Below are positions 36,979 through 45,104 of a stretch of 64,000 nt of DNA, in pieces. Position 1 is the first letter of the stretch. Every line of letters begins with the position of its first letter. Source of the stretch: Bauldia sp. (GTDB lineage: Bacteria; Pseudomonadota; Alphaproteobacteria; Rhizobiales; Kaistiaceae); contig JALHRF010000002.1 in NCBI GenBank assembly GCA_022841545.1, positions 1 through 64,000 of the forward strand. Direction: 5' to 3'. The notes under the pieces were generated by a model that was not told the origin of the DNA, searched no databases, and saw only the letters and a program-made list of their open reading frames with translations. Made by a program: the position numbers and the translations under genes.

Positions 36979-37902
36979 CTATTGGCTCTTGAACACCCGC
37001 TTCGGGTGGAACTCGCCGCGTTCGATCGCGCCGATGGCGAGGGTCCGCCCGCCATAGGTGGCGTGCACCGGGTCGGCCTCGACCGGGATGCCGGCGCCGC
37101 GAAGGAGGACCGACTGGCCGCGGATCACGCGTGGCAGGTCGGTACGCTGGATGACGACCTCGGGCAGAGCGGTGAGCGCCATGCCGATCGGCATCAGCAG
37201 GCGGTCGAGGCCCGAGGCGGGCCCTTCCTCGCGCGCGGTGATCAGCGCGGTGAGCGGGATCATGTTGGTATCGTCGAACGGGCCGACCGCGAGACGGCGC
37301 AGCGCCGAGACATGGCCGCAGGTGCCGAGCCGGTGGGCGAGGTCGCGGGCGAGCGAGCGCACATAGGTGCCCTTGCCGCATTCGGCCTCGAGCACCGCAT
37401 GGTCGGCGTCCGGCATTTCGAGAACCGCCAGCCGCCGGATCGAGACCGGGCGCTCGGCAAGTTCCACCTTCTCGCCCTCGCGGGCGAGGTCATAGGCGCG
37501 CTCCCCGCCGATCTTGATGGCCGAGAAGGCGGGCGGCCGCTGCATGATCTCGCCGGTGAAGGCCGGCAACTCCGCCTCGATCGCCTCGCGCGTCGGCCGG
37601 ATGTCCGAGGTCGCGATCACGGTGCCGTCGGCGTCGTCGGAATCGGTGTCCGCGCCCCAGGTGATGGTGAAGCGGTACTGCTTGGCGCCGTCCTGGACGA
37701 AGGGCACGGTCTTGGTCGCCTCGCCGAGCGCGATGGGCAGGACGCCGGAGGCAAGCGGGTCTAGGGTGCCGGCGTGGCCGACCTTCTGCGCGTCGAACAG
37801 CCTCTTCACCGAGGCGACGCAGGCGGTCGAGGTCTGGCCCACGGCCTTGTCGATGCAGAGCCAGCCGGAGACGTCTCGGCCCTTCGGTTTGCGTCTGGAC
37901 AT
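36979..37902 (-). CDS. truB: tRNA pseudouridine(55) synthase TruB
   Basis: A ~307-aa enzyme that makes pseudouridine 55 in the tRNA T loop. The catalytic Asp lies in 'GHAGTLDPLASGVLPIALGEATK'; 'GKGTYVRSLARDLAHRLGTCGHVSALRR' is also diagnostic. The start at 37902 (MSRRKPKGRDVSGWLCIDK) is the conserved one; the ORF-track frame runs 57 bases further upstream. In most alphaproteobacteria truB follows rbfA; here it starts a minus-strand truB-rpsO-pnp block. Confidence 0.96.
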   Translation of the reverse strand: MSRRKPKGRDVSGWLCIDKAVGQTSTACVASVKRLFDAQKVGHAGTLDPLASGVLPIALGEATKTVPFVQDGAKQYRFTITWGADTDSDDADGTVIATSDIRPTREAIEAELPAFTGEIMQRPPAFSAIKIGGERAYDLAREGEKVELAERPVSIRRLAVLEMPDADHAVLEAECGKGTYVRSLARDLAHRLGTCGHVSALRRLAVGPFDDTNMIPLTALITAREEGPASGLDRLLMPIGMALTALPEVVIQRTDLPRVIRGQSVLLRGAGIPVEADPVHATYGGRTLAIGAIERGEFHPKRVFKSQ

Positions 37903-37989
37903 GCGGTTCCTTTGCGCGGGGTTCGCGCGCGGTTTAGGCCGCGCCGCGCAAATGAGCAACAGGCACCGCGGGTCGATCGCCGCTGCAGG

Positions 37990-38724
37990 TCAGCGCGAAG
38001 CGGCGTTCCGGGCGGCGTGCGCGAGGTCGACGAGCGCGCGCCGCAGATCGCCCGGCGTCGCAATCGGCTCCGGGAAGGTGAGGCGGCCCCGGAGCGGGCC
38101 GGCGCGGAGGTCGAGGCCGTGCGCGTCGGCGCCGGTCGCGGTCCAGTCACCGTCGGGCAGGCCGAGAAGCGCCGTCGCATAGAGGCGGAGCGCGTCGCGG
38201 TGGTCCTCGTTCATGTGGGCGACGGCGCCTTCCTCGGCGGCGACAAGCGCATCGCGCCCGGCGACGTCCGCGAGGATATCGGCGGGCGTGAGCGCCACGA
38301 TACGGCCGAAGCCGGCAACGAGGTGCCCGCCATCGACCGCAAGACGGTAGAAGCCGAAATCGGCGAATCCGGCATAGCCCGCCGCCTCGGCGTGGCGGGC
38401 AAGGAAACGCCGGCGAAGCGTCGGGTCGTCGTCGTGCATGAGCGTGCCGGTGAGCGTCAGTCGCGCGCCGGCAAGCGGATCGCCGCCTTCGCCACCCGGC
38501 GCGACGAGGAGCAGCGAGGCGCGCGGGTTGCGCTTGAGGTTGCGCGTGTGGAGCGCGAGGTCGGAGAGGAGGAGCGCGGGCTCGCCGGCCGCGCTGGTCG
38601 CCACGGTGACGAAGGAGACGAAGGGGCCGCCGTCATCGCCGAGCGTGCCGAGGCTTGCGGTCGCGGCAGCACGCAGGACATGCCTGGCGCTTGCGACGGG
38701 ATCAAAGGGTGGCGCGTCGCTCAC
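37990..38724 (-). CDS. HugZ-like pyridoxamine-phosphate-oxidase-fold flavoprotein
   Basis: A ~244-aa protein with an N-terminal FMN-binding split barrel ('ATASLGTLGDDGGPFVSFVTVATSAAGEPALLLSDLALHTRNLKRNPRASLL') and a C-terminal DUF2470-like domain with the 'HMNEDHRDALRLY' motif found in HugZ/HutZ haem-degrading proteins. GTG start at 38724: its GTGA overlaps the stop of the hydroxyproline epimerase gene, so the two are co-translated. Haem breakdown is known for some family members; others are uncharacterised. Being in an amino-acid catabolism operon is unexpected. Confidence 0.85.
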   Translation of the reverse strand: MSDAPPFDPVASARHVLRAAATASLGTLGDDGGPFVSFVTVATSAAGEPALLLSDLALHTRNLKRNPRASLLLVAPGGEGGDPLAGARLTLTGTLMHDDDPTLRRRFLARHAEAAGYAGFADFGFYRLAVDGGHLVAGFGRIVALTPADILADVAGRDALVAAEEGAVAHMNEDHRDALRLYATALLGLPDGDWTATGADAHGLDLRAGPLRGRLTFPEPIATPGDLRRALVDLAHAARNAASR

Positions 38725-39722
38725 AGCACGCTGAACCCCTTCACGAAGGGATCGCGGTCGTCGAGATAGATGGTGTTGTGGCCGGTGATCCAGGCCTGCC
38801 CGGCCACCGACGGCACGATCGCATCGAGATCGCCCACCTTCGCCGCGGCTTCGACCCGGCCGCGGAACAGGCTGCCGATGATCGACTCGTGAACGAAGGA
38901 ATCGCCGACCCTCAGCTCGCCGCGTGCGGCAAGCTGGGCCATGCGGCTCGAGGTGCCGGTGCCGCAGGGCGAGCGGTCGATCGCCTTCTCGCCGTAGAAG
39001 ACAGCGTTTCGGGCATCGGCTTCGGGATGGCGCGCCTTGCCGGCCCAAAGCACGTGCCGAAGCCCGGTGATGGTTGGGTTCTCGGGATGAACGAAGTCGT
39101 ATTTCTCGTTGACCAGGCGGCGGACCACGGGTGACAGGCGCTGGATGTCGAGCGCGCTCAAATCGTCGAGACCGGCGTAGGATGCCTGGGGCTCGATGAT
39201 GGCGTAGAAGTTGCCGCCATAGGCGACGTCGAAGACGATGCGGCCGAGTTCGGGAACATTGATGTCGAGTTCGCTCCGGTAGAGGAAGGAGGGGATGTTC
39301 CTGAGCTTGACCTCGACGACATTGCCAAGACTGTCGCGGGAATACTCGGCCTCGATCACGCCGGCGGGGGCCTCGAAGACGAGCTTCCCCTCCTCTCTCG
39401 GCGTCACCAGACCTTCCTCGATCAGGACGGTGACGGTGCCGATCGCGCCATGCCCGCACATCGGCAGGCAGCCGCTGGTCTCGATGAACAGCAGCGAACA
39501 GTCGGTGTCCGCACGGAGCGGCTCGTAGAGGATGGTGCCGGACATGAGGTCATGCCCGCGCGGCTCGAACATCAGGCCGGTGCGAATCCAGTCGTAGCGG
39601 GCGAGGAAATCCTGCCGCTTCTCGCTCATGGAGGCGCCGTCGAGCGGTGGGCCGCCCCCGGCAACGACTCGAACCGGATTGCCGCAGGTGTGGGCGTCGA
39701 TGCAGAAGAAGGTCTTGCGCAT
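38721..39722 (-). CDS. 4-hydroxyproline 2-epimerase (proline racemase family)
   Basis: A 333-aa cofactor-independent epimerase. Both catalytic cysteines are present: Cys89 in 'LPMCGHGAIG' and Cys253 in 'DRSPCGTGTSS', which separates it from the Thr-containing dehydratases of the family. 'MRKTFFCIDAHTCGNPVRVV' opens the protein. It should turn trans-4-hydroxy-L-proline into cis-4-hydroxy-D-proline for the oxidase encoded just upstream. The start is at 39722, 44 bases after the oxidase stop; the ORF track joins it to an out-of-frame upstream stretch. Confidence 0.93.
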   Translation of the reverse strand: MRKTFFCIDAHTCGNPVRVVAGGGPPLDGASMSEKRQDFLARYDWIRTGLMFEPRGHDLMSGTILYEPLRADTDCSLLFIETSGCLPMCGHGAIGTVTVLIEEGLVTPREEGKLVFEAPAGVIEAEYSRDSLGNVVEVKLRNIPSFLYRSELDINVPELGRIVFDVAYGGNFYAIIEPQASYAGLDDLSALDIQRLSPVVRRLVNEKYDFVHPENPTITGLRHVLWAGKARHPEADARNAVFYGEKAIDRSPCGTGTSSRMAQLAARGELRVGDSFVHESIIGSLFRGRVEAAAKVGDLDAIVPSVAGQAWITGHNTIYLDDRDPFVKGFSVL

Positions 39723-39766
39723 AGGGGCTGGACTCGGAGCGGGCGGACTATATGCGCGGATTGGGT

Positions 39767-40999
39767 CTACTGGAAGCGCTCGATCCCGAACGGCTTGAGT
39801 CCGGGGTCGGGCCGCCCGGCGATCAACGCGGCGACGTGGCGCGCGGTTGCGGCCGAGAGCGTCAGGCCGAGATGACCATGGCCGAAGGCGAAGACAATGC
39901 GCGGATCGCGCGGGTCGCGGCCGATGACCGGCATGGAATCCGGCGTTGACGGCCGGCAGCCCATCCATTCGACGCCCCCCTCCTCGGGAAGGTCCGGTAC
40001 ATAGCGGCGCATCACCTTGCGCATCGCCGCGGCGCGCTTGTAATTGGGCGGCGCTTCGGGCGAGCCCATCTCGACCGCGCCGCCAACGCGGAGCCCGACG
40101 GCGAGCGGGGAGGCGATGAAGCCGTGGTCGGAGAAGAACACCGGCATCGGCAGGTCGATGGGGCTCTTCGGATAAGTCGTGTTGTAGCCGCGCTCGGTCT
40201 CGAGACAGATCTTGAGGCCAAGCCCCCGGACCAGGGTCCGCGACCACACGCCGCCGGCGATCACGACGCGGTCGAAGGGCAGGTCGCCACCCTCGCCCGT
40301 CATCACCGATATCTCGCGGCTCTGGGGGTGGAGTGCGATCACCTCCTGCTTGAGGAAGGCATCCGCGTCGCCGATCCGGCGGCGGAGCGCCTCCAGAATG
40401 GCGAGCGGGCTGCTGACAGTCCAGGATTCGGGGGCGAAGAAGGCCTTGGAGAACTCGCCGGTGAGCGCCGGAACCAGCTTCCGCGCCTCGTCCGCGGTGA
40501 GTTCCTGCATGGGTACGCCGTGGCGAACGCGCTCGTCCCACTCTTCCCTTGCCGCGCGATACCCTGATTCCGACGCAGTGATATAGAGCGCGCCAGTCTT
40601 GCGCATATGACCCGACATGCCGCTCCGCCGGGCGAGCTCCTGGTGGTCGGCAAGCGCCGTGCTCATCAGCCACGAGAGCGCCGCCGCGGCGGCTTCGACC
40701 CGCTCCGGTCGCGCCGAGGCGACGAAACGCAGGAGCCACGGCGTCAGCGCCGGAAGATCGCGGAGCCGCACGGCCAGGGGGCCGAGCGGATCGAGCAGCC
40801 AGCCGGGCGCCTTGGTGATGATGCCGGGCCGCGCGAGCGGCGAGACTTCGGCAAGGGCGATGAGCCCGGCATTGCCCGTCGAGGCCGGCCGTGCCTCTGG
40901 CGCGCGCTCGAAGACGCTCACCTTATGACCCTCTGCGATCAGCCAGGAGGCGGTGGCGCAGCCGACGATGCCGCCACCGACGACGGCTACTGTCGCCAT
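39767..40999 (-). CDS. FAD-dependent D-amino-acid oxidase/dehydrogenase, probably D-hydroxyproline
   Basis: A 410-aa DAO-family flavoprotein. N-terminal dinucleotide motif 'VAVVGGGIVGCATASWLIAEGHKVSVFE' and the C-terminal FAD-contact region 'FGHGHLGLTLSAATARHVAALI'; 'WMGCRPSTPDSMPVIGR' is the family's conserved loop. It precedes the hydroxyproline epimerase, so cis-4-hydroxy-D-proline is the likely substrate, giving a pyrroline carboxylate. The later enzymes (deaminase, dehydrogenase) are not in this window. It heads the unit with its promoter in the 335-base gap upstream. Confidence 0.9.
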   Translation of the reverse strand: MATVAVVGGGIVGCATASWLIAEGHKVSVFERAPEARPASTGNAGLIALAEVSPLARPGIITKAPGWLLDPLGPLAVRLRDLPALTPWLLRFVASARPERVEAAAAALSWLMSTALADHQELARRSGMSGHMRKTGALYITASESGYRAAREEWDERVRHGVPMQELTADEARKLVPALTGEFSKAFFAPESWTVSSPLAILEALRRRIGDADAFLKQEVIALHPQSREISVMTGEGGDLPFDRVVIAGGVWSRTLVRGLGLKICLETERGYNTTYPKSPIDLPMPVFFSDHGFIASPLAVGLRVGGAVEMGSPEAPPNYKRAAAMRKVMRRYVPDLPEEGGVEWMGCRPSTPDSMPVIGRDPRDPRIVFAFGHGHLGLTLSAATARHVAALIAGRPDPGLKPFGIERFQ

Positions 41000-41334
41000 G
41001 CGATCGGCCTCGCCGGCATGAAATGCGCTGGCACGGCTGCCCCCAAGAGGATCGTCCGCCGATCGGTCATCTTTTCGATATCTACTTGGTTTCCGCGCTG
41101 CCGGGTGGCGACTCGCCCCGGCAGCCTAAAATAGACCACAAGCGCGCGCCACTTGTCGAACCGCGCGGGCGCGGCGTTTTCTCAGGACCGGACCGAGGAA
41201 CCAGGCCCATTACGACAAGTTAATCCGCCATGTGGCCAAGTTCATAGTGTTTTCGTTGATTCTTCCGTAGTGTTGGTGCGATAGAACCCCACCGGAACGC
41301 GAAGATCCGGGCGAGTGGAGAGCTGAGATCAATC
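41000..41334. other. Intergenic region between divergent oxidase and secretion genes
   Basis: 335 bases with no credible gene. It must hold the divergent promoters of the amino-acid oxidase and of the type I secretion operon. One terminator-like element is visible on the + strand, CCGCG-CGGG-CGCGG followed by CGTTTT (41161-41180), although no + gene precedes it. The last 100 bases are more AT-rich than the surroundings and probably hold the secretion promoter. Confidence 0.5.
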
Positions 41335-43137
41335 ATGTTCGGGAGGGGGAAAAGGCCGGATAACTCCGGGCGGTCTGAACTCGCGTCAGCAATCCACGAT
41401 TGCCGGCGAGCGCTTGGCGGCATCATCGTCTTCAGCGGTGTGATGAACATCCTGACCCTCACCGGGCCGCTGTTCATGCTGCAAATCTATGACCGCGTGG
41501 TCCCGAGTCAGAGCATTTCGACGCTCCTCGGCCTGGCGGCGATCACCGCATTCCTTTACTTGGCGCTTGGCTTCCTCGACAACATGCGGGCACGCATCCT
41601 CATCCGCGTTGCAGCCTATGTCGACGAAGTCGTGCACCCCAAGGTCTACCGCGCCGTCGTCACCCTGCCGCTCCGAAACGCGCTTCCCGGCGACGGCCTG
41701 CAGCCGCTTCGCGACCTCGACCAGATCCGTTCGTTCATCGCCGGCGGCGGCCCGGCGGCATTCGCCGACCTGCCCTTCCTGCCGCTCCAGGTCATCATCT
41801 GCTTCCTGATCGATCCGCTGATCGGCTATGCCGTCATTGTCGGCGCGGTCATCATCTTCTTCCTGACGCTGCTCACGGATGTGACGGTACGGAAGGCGAC
41901 CGAGGACGCCTCCGCCAAGAGCAGCGAACGCTTCGCAATGATCGAGGCCGGCCGCCGCAATGCCGAGGTGCTGCGCGCCCTTGGCATGGGCAGCCGAATG
42001 GCGGAGCGTTGGGGCCACGTCAATCGCTCCTATGAGGCGAGCCATCAGACGGTAATGGAGCGTTCGGGCACCTATTCGGGCATCAGCAAGGTGTTCCGAA
42101 TGATGTTCCAGTCGTTCCTTCTGGGCCTCGGCGCGTATCTGGTCATCGTCAACCAGGCATCGTTCGGCGTCATCATTGCCGCCTCCATCCTCGGCGCCCG
42201 CGCCCTCCAGCCGATCGAAATGCTGGTCGCCAACTGGAAGGGCTTCGTCGCGAGCCGCCAGGCCTGGCACCGCCTCAACCGGTTGCTCGCCCAGTTCCCC
42301 GATACCGAAGATCCGATGCCGCTGCCGGCGCCGAAGACCACGCTCAAGGTCGAGAACCTGGCGGTGGTGCCGCCGGCATCGAACCGCCCCTCGGTCGTCG
42401 ACGTCAGCTTCGCCCTCAAGGGTGGCAACGCGCTCGGCATCATCGGCCCGAGCGGCGCCGGCAAGTCGTCTCTGGTCCGGGTCATCATCGGCGCCTGGGC
42501 GCCGGCCCGCGGCCGCATCCGCCTGGACGGCGCCGCGCTGGAGCAGTGGCATCCGGATACGCTCGGCAAGCATATCGGCTATCTGCCGCAGGACGTGGAA
42601 CTGTTCGCCGGTAGCGTAGCCGAGAACATCGCGCGCTTCGATCCCGAGGCGAAGTCGGAGAAGATCGTCGAGGCGGCGCAGGCGGCCGGGGTCCACGACC
42701 TCATCCTCCACCTCCCCGACGGCTATTCGACCCAGATCGGAGAGAGCGGATCGTCGCTCTCCGCCGGCCAGCGCCAGCGCGTCGCGCTCGCCCGTGCGCT
42801 CTACGGCGACCCCTTCCTGGTGGTCCTCGACGAGCCCAACTCCAACCTCGATGCCGAGGGCGACGCCGCCTTGACCCAGGCCATCCTGTCGGTGCGACGG
42901 CGGGGCGGCATCGCCATCGTCGTCGCCCACCGGCCGAGCGCGCTCGAAGGCGTCGACATGGCGCTCGCCATGGTCAATGGCGGCATGGCCGCCTTTGGCG
43001 AGAAGGAAGAGGTGCTCAGGAAGGTGCTCCGGCCGAACGTCGTACCGGCGATCAAGCCCGGCCCGCAGGTCGTCCAGGGGGGCGCCCAGGCGCAGAACCA
43101 GCCGCAAAAAGGACGTGAAGAGGCAGCAGCGTCATGA
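41335..43137 (+). CDS. Type I secretion ABC transporter, permease/ATPase (PrtD-like)
   Basis: A 600-aa inner-membrane exporter: six-helix membrane domain (~20-310; 'GIIVFSGVMNILTLTGPLFMLQIYDRVVPS' is typical of the PrtD/LapB-like T1SS family) and an ATPase domain with Walker A 'GPSGAGKSS' (371-379), signature 'LSAGQRQRVALARAL', Walker B 'FLVVLDEPNSNLD' and H-loop 'VVAHRPSAL'. No C39 peptidase domain. It is coupled to the following HlyD gene by ATGA. The outer-membrane TolC partner and the secreted substrate are not nearby. Confidence 0.95.
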   Translation: MFGRGKRPDNSGRSELASAIHDCRRALGGIIVFSGVMNILTLTGPLFMLQIYDRVVPSQSISTLLGLAAITAFLYLALGFLDNMRARILIRVAAYVDEVVHPKVYRAVVTLPLRNALPGDGLQPLRDLDQIRSFIAGGGPAAFADLPFLPLQVIICFLIDPLIGYAVIVGAVIIFFLTLLTDVTVRKATEDASAKSSERFAMIEAGRRNAEVLRALGMGSRMAERWGHVNRSYEASHQTVMERSGTYSGISKVFRMMFQSFLLGLGAYLVIVNQASFGVIIAASILGARALQPIEMLVANWKGFVASRQAWHRLNRLLAQFPDTEDPMPLPAPKTTLKVENLAVVPPASNRPSVVDVSFALKGGNALGIIGPSGAGKSSLVRVIIGAWAPARGRIRLDGAALEQWHPDTLGKHIGYLPQDVELFAGSVAENIARFDPEAKSEKIVEAAQAAGVHDLILHLPDGYSTQIGESGSSLSAGQRQRVALARALYGDPFLVVLDEPNSNLDAEGDAALTQAILSVRRRGGIAIVVAHRPSALEGVDMALAMVNGGMAAFGEKEEVLRKVLRPNVVPAIKPGPQVVQGGAQAQNQPQKGREEAAAS

Positions 43138-44486
43138 CCGACATGAAGGCACTTCCTGTTCCTCCCGCGGCCCCGCCCCCCGCAGTCAATCACCGGGTGC
43201 ATATCAGCTCCGGCATTCGGCGGCATGTGGTGATCGGGCTGCTCTCGGTCGCAGTGCTGGTCTTCGGGATCGGCGGCCTTGCGGCCATGATTGATTTTGC
43301 CGGCGCAGTAGTCGGACACGGAACGCTGGTGGTCGGCGGCAACGTCAAGAAAGTGCAGCACCAGAGTGGCGGTACGGTCGCCGAGATCCTTGTGAAGGAA
43401 GGGGACAGGGTGGAGGCCGGCCAGGTGCTGATCCGGCTCGACCCGACCATGGCCGCGGCCAACCGCGGCATCGTCACCAAGGGACTCTACGAGTCGCTTG
43501 CGCAGAAGGCCCGACTGGAGGCCGAGCGGTCGGATGCGACCGAGCTGGTGTTCCCCAAGGAGTTGCTGGCGATCTCCGACCGGCCCGAGGTCGCCGAGGT
43601 GATCCGCATCGAGACCAATGCCTTCGATGCCGGCGTCCAGGCCCGCGCCGGCCTGAAGAATCAGCTCCGCAAGAAGATCAATGAGCTGGAGCAGCAACTC
43701 GTCGGGCTGGATGCCCAGGAAGACGCCATCCGGCGGCAGATCGTGCTGTCGAGGGAGGAGGTCGAGGGACTGCGGACGCTTCGCGGCCAGGATCTTGTGT
43801 CGACCCAGAGGATCACCGAGGCCGAGATGCGCATGGCGCAACTCGACGGGCAACTTGGGCAGATCATCGCGACCATTGCCCAGACCGGCGCCGAGATCGC
43901 CGGGGCGGAACTGCAGATCATCCAGGTCGACCAGGACGTGCGGAGCGAGGCGTCGAAGCAGCTCTCCGAGACGATTTCCCGCGTCAACGAGATGACCGAG
44001 CGGAAGATCGCGGCTGACGACCAGTACCTGAAGCAGACCATACTCGCGCCGATATCCGGTACCGTCTACCAGCTATCGCAGCATACGATCGGCGGCGTGA
44101 TCAACCCGGGCGAGGAGATCATGCTGATCGTGCCCGAAGACGACAAGCTCGTGGTCGAGGCGCAGATCAGCCCGGCTCAGATCGACCGCGTTCATGCCGA
44201 CCAGGAGGCGGTGCTCCGCTTCACCTCCTTCGGCTCGCGCGACACGCCGGAATATATCGGCGCCGTGGACACCGTCTCGCCCGATCTCATCACCGACGAT
44301 CGGACCGGTATGTCCTACTACAAGGCCCGCATTGAGATGCCGAAGCAGGCGATCGAAGAGCAGGGCGACAAGTTCGTCCCCGGCATGCCGGTCGAGGTGT
44401 TCATCGTCACCGGCGACCGCACGGTGCTTTCTTACCTGACGAAGCCGCTCACCGACCAGATCATGCACACGTTCCGGGAGCGCTAG
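43134..44486 (+). CDS. Type I secretion membrane-fusion protein (HlyD/PrtE-like)
   Basis: A 450-aa periplasmic adaptor. One transmembrane helix (~35-60), lipoyl/barrel-sandwich halves ('VVGHGTLVVGGNVKKVQHQSGGTVAEILVKEGDRVEAGQVLIRLDP' and 'ILAPISGTVYQL...GGVINPGEEIMLIVPE'), a long coiled coil (~150-290) and the C-terminal beta domain. It bridges the ABC exporter to an outer-membrane channel. It overlaps the upstream gene by 4 bases, and a strong terminator follows 34 bases after the stop. Confidence 0.95.
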   Translation: MTDMKALPVPPAAPPPAVNHRVHISSGIRRHVVIGLLSVAVLVFGIGGLAAMIDFAGAVVGHGTLVVGGNVKKVQHQSGGTVAEILVKEGDRVEAGQVLIRLDPTMAAANRGIVTKGLYESLAQKARLEAERSDATELVFPKELLAISDRPEVAEVIRIETNAFDAGVQARAGLKNQLRKKINELEQQLVGLDAQEDAIRRQIVLSREEVEGLRTLRGQDLVSTQRITEAEMRMAQLDGQLGQIIATIAQTGAEIAGAELQIIQVDQDVRSEASKQLSETISRVNEMTERKIAADDQYLKQTILAPISGTVYQLSQHTIGGVINPGEEIMLIVPEDDKLVVEAQISPAQIDRVHADQEAVLRFTSFGSRDTPEYIGAVDTVSPDLITDDRTGMSYYKARIEMPKQAIEEQGDKFVPGMPVEVFIVTGDRTVLSYLTKPLTDQIMHTFRER

Positions 44487-44519
44487 GCGCTTCTTCCACG
44501 AAAGGTCCGGTTCCGACGC

Positions 44520-44550
44520 GCGGCCCCCTTCCGGGCCGCGATTCTTCTTT
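44520..44550 (+). terminator. Intrinsic terminator of the type I secretion operon
   Basis: CGCGGCCC (44520-44527) pairs with GGGCCGCG (44534-44541) around CCTTCC, followed by the T-rich ATTCTTCTTT. It lies 34 bases after the HlyD stop. Confidence 0.8.
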
Positions 44551-44675
44551 CCAGGAGGCTGTCGTGGCCCGCCTGAACCCACCCCGCACAGCGCATTCAG
44601 CCCCCGTTAAGCTCGCGTAAACTACGGTCGCAATCGTTCCGCCCGGAGCGGTCTGGTGATGTCTCGGCGCCCTTT

Positions 44676-44691
44676 TGTGACCGCGATCACA
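44676..44691. promoter_or_regulatory. Perfect CRP-type site TGTGA-N6-TCACA
   Basis: TGTGACCGCGATCACA matches both half-sites of the classic CRP/cAMP operator without mismatch. It lies 113 bases before the small 77-aa gene and 126 bases after the secretion terminator, so the small gene is its most likely target. The regulator could be any CRP/FNR-family protein. Confidence 0.6.
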
Positions 44692-44804
44692 GACAAGGAT
44701 GCGCGGGGACGGTAACAGCAACCCGTAACGGGGGTGCTGAGATCACGGATGCGGCGTCGCTGGTGTCGGCGCGCTGTTGGTGTTGTCAGTTGAGGAGACA
44801 AGCG

Positions 44805-45038
44805 ATGACGAACATCCTTGCCGGCGGCGTTGCCCTCGAGACCGGTTTCGCCTGCCAGATCGCCGAAGCCGAGCGTCAGGTGCGCTCCTTTCTGGTGACC
44901 GCGACGCGGTACCTGGCATCGGGCAAGGATTCCGTCGCGCTCAGCGGCCTCGAGTCGGTGGAGAAGAATGCGCTGTGCATGTCGGCCGACGAGTTCGACC
45001 GGACGCTGCTCAAGGTTTGGAAGAATCCCGGAAAGTGA
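44805..45038 (+). CDS. Small protein of unknown function (77 aa)
   Basis: The start at 44805 (MTNILAGGVALETGFACQIAEAER) is set by a good ribosome site, GAGGAGACAAGCG; the ORF-track start at 44763 lacks one. The protein is helical, mixed-charge and without a signal peptide or membrane segment; cysteines at ~16 and ~57. The tail 'ALCMSADEFDRTLLKVWKNPGK' suggests a compact helical domain. I recognise no family. It has its own promoter region with a CRP-type site and a strong terminator 30 bases downstream, so it looks like a real, regulated monocistronic gene. Confidence 0.7.
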   Translation: MTNILAGGVALETGFACQIAEAERQVRSFLVTATRYLASGKDSVALSGLESVEKNALCMSADEFDRTLLKVWKNPGK

Positions 45039-45067
45039 GGTCCGGCCCATTCGAGGCCGGATTCGAC

Positions 45068-45097
45068 GAAGGGGCCGGCGTACGCGCCGGCCCCTTC
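45068..45097. terminator. Bidirectional hairpin between convergent genes
   Basis: A perfect 13-bp stem, GAAGGGGCCGGCG and its reverse complement, with the 4-base loop TACG. It sits between the stops of the 77-aa gene (+) and the sugar permease (-). There is no long T-run, but the stem is very strong. Confidence 0.75.
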
Positions 45098-45104
45098 CGC
45101 ATTC

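Larger units (their letters stand above)
44487..44804. other. Intergenic region after the secretion operon
   Basis: 318 bases holding the operon terminator (44520-44550), a perfect CRP-type site (44676-44691), the small palindrome CCCGT-A-ACGGG (44722-44732) and the ribosome site GAGGAG of the next small gene. It is therefore a full promoter region for an independently controlled short transcript. Confidence 0.6.

Noticed and set aside
34134-37902. truB-rpsO-pnp as a duplicated second copy of the cluster
   Set aside because: No other copy exists in the window and all three genes are intact. Displacement by inversion explains it better.
38721-40739. Apparent 672-aa fusion of an N-terminal part with hydroxyproline epimerase
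   Set aside because: The N-terminal half is the oxidase gene in a wrong frame; the epimerase begins at 39722.
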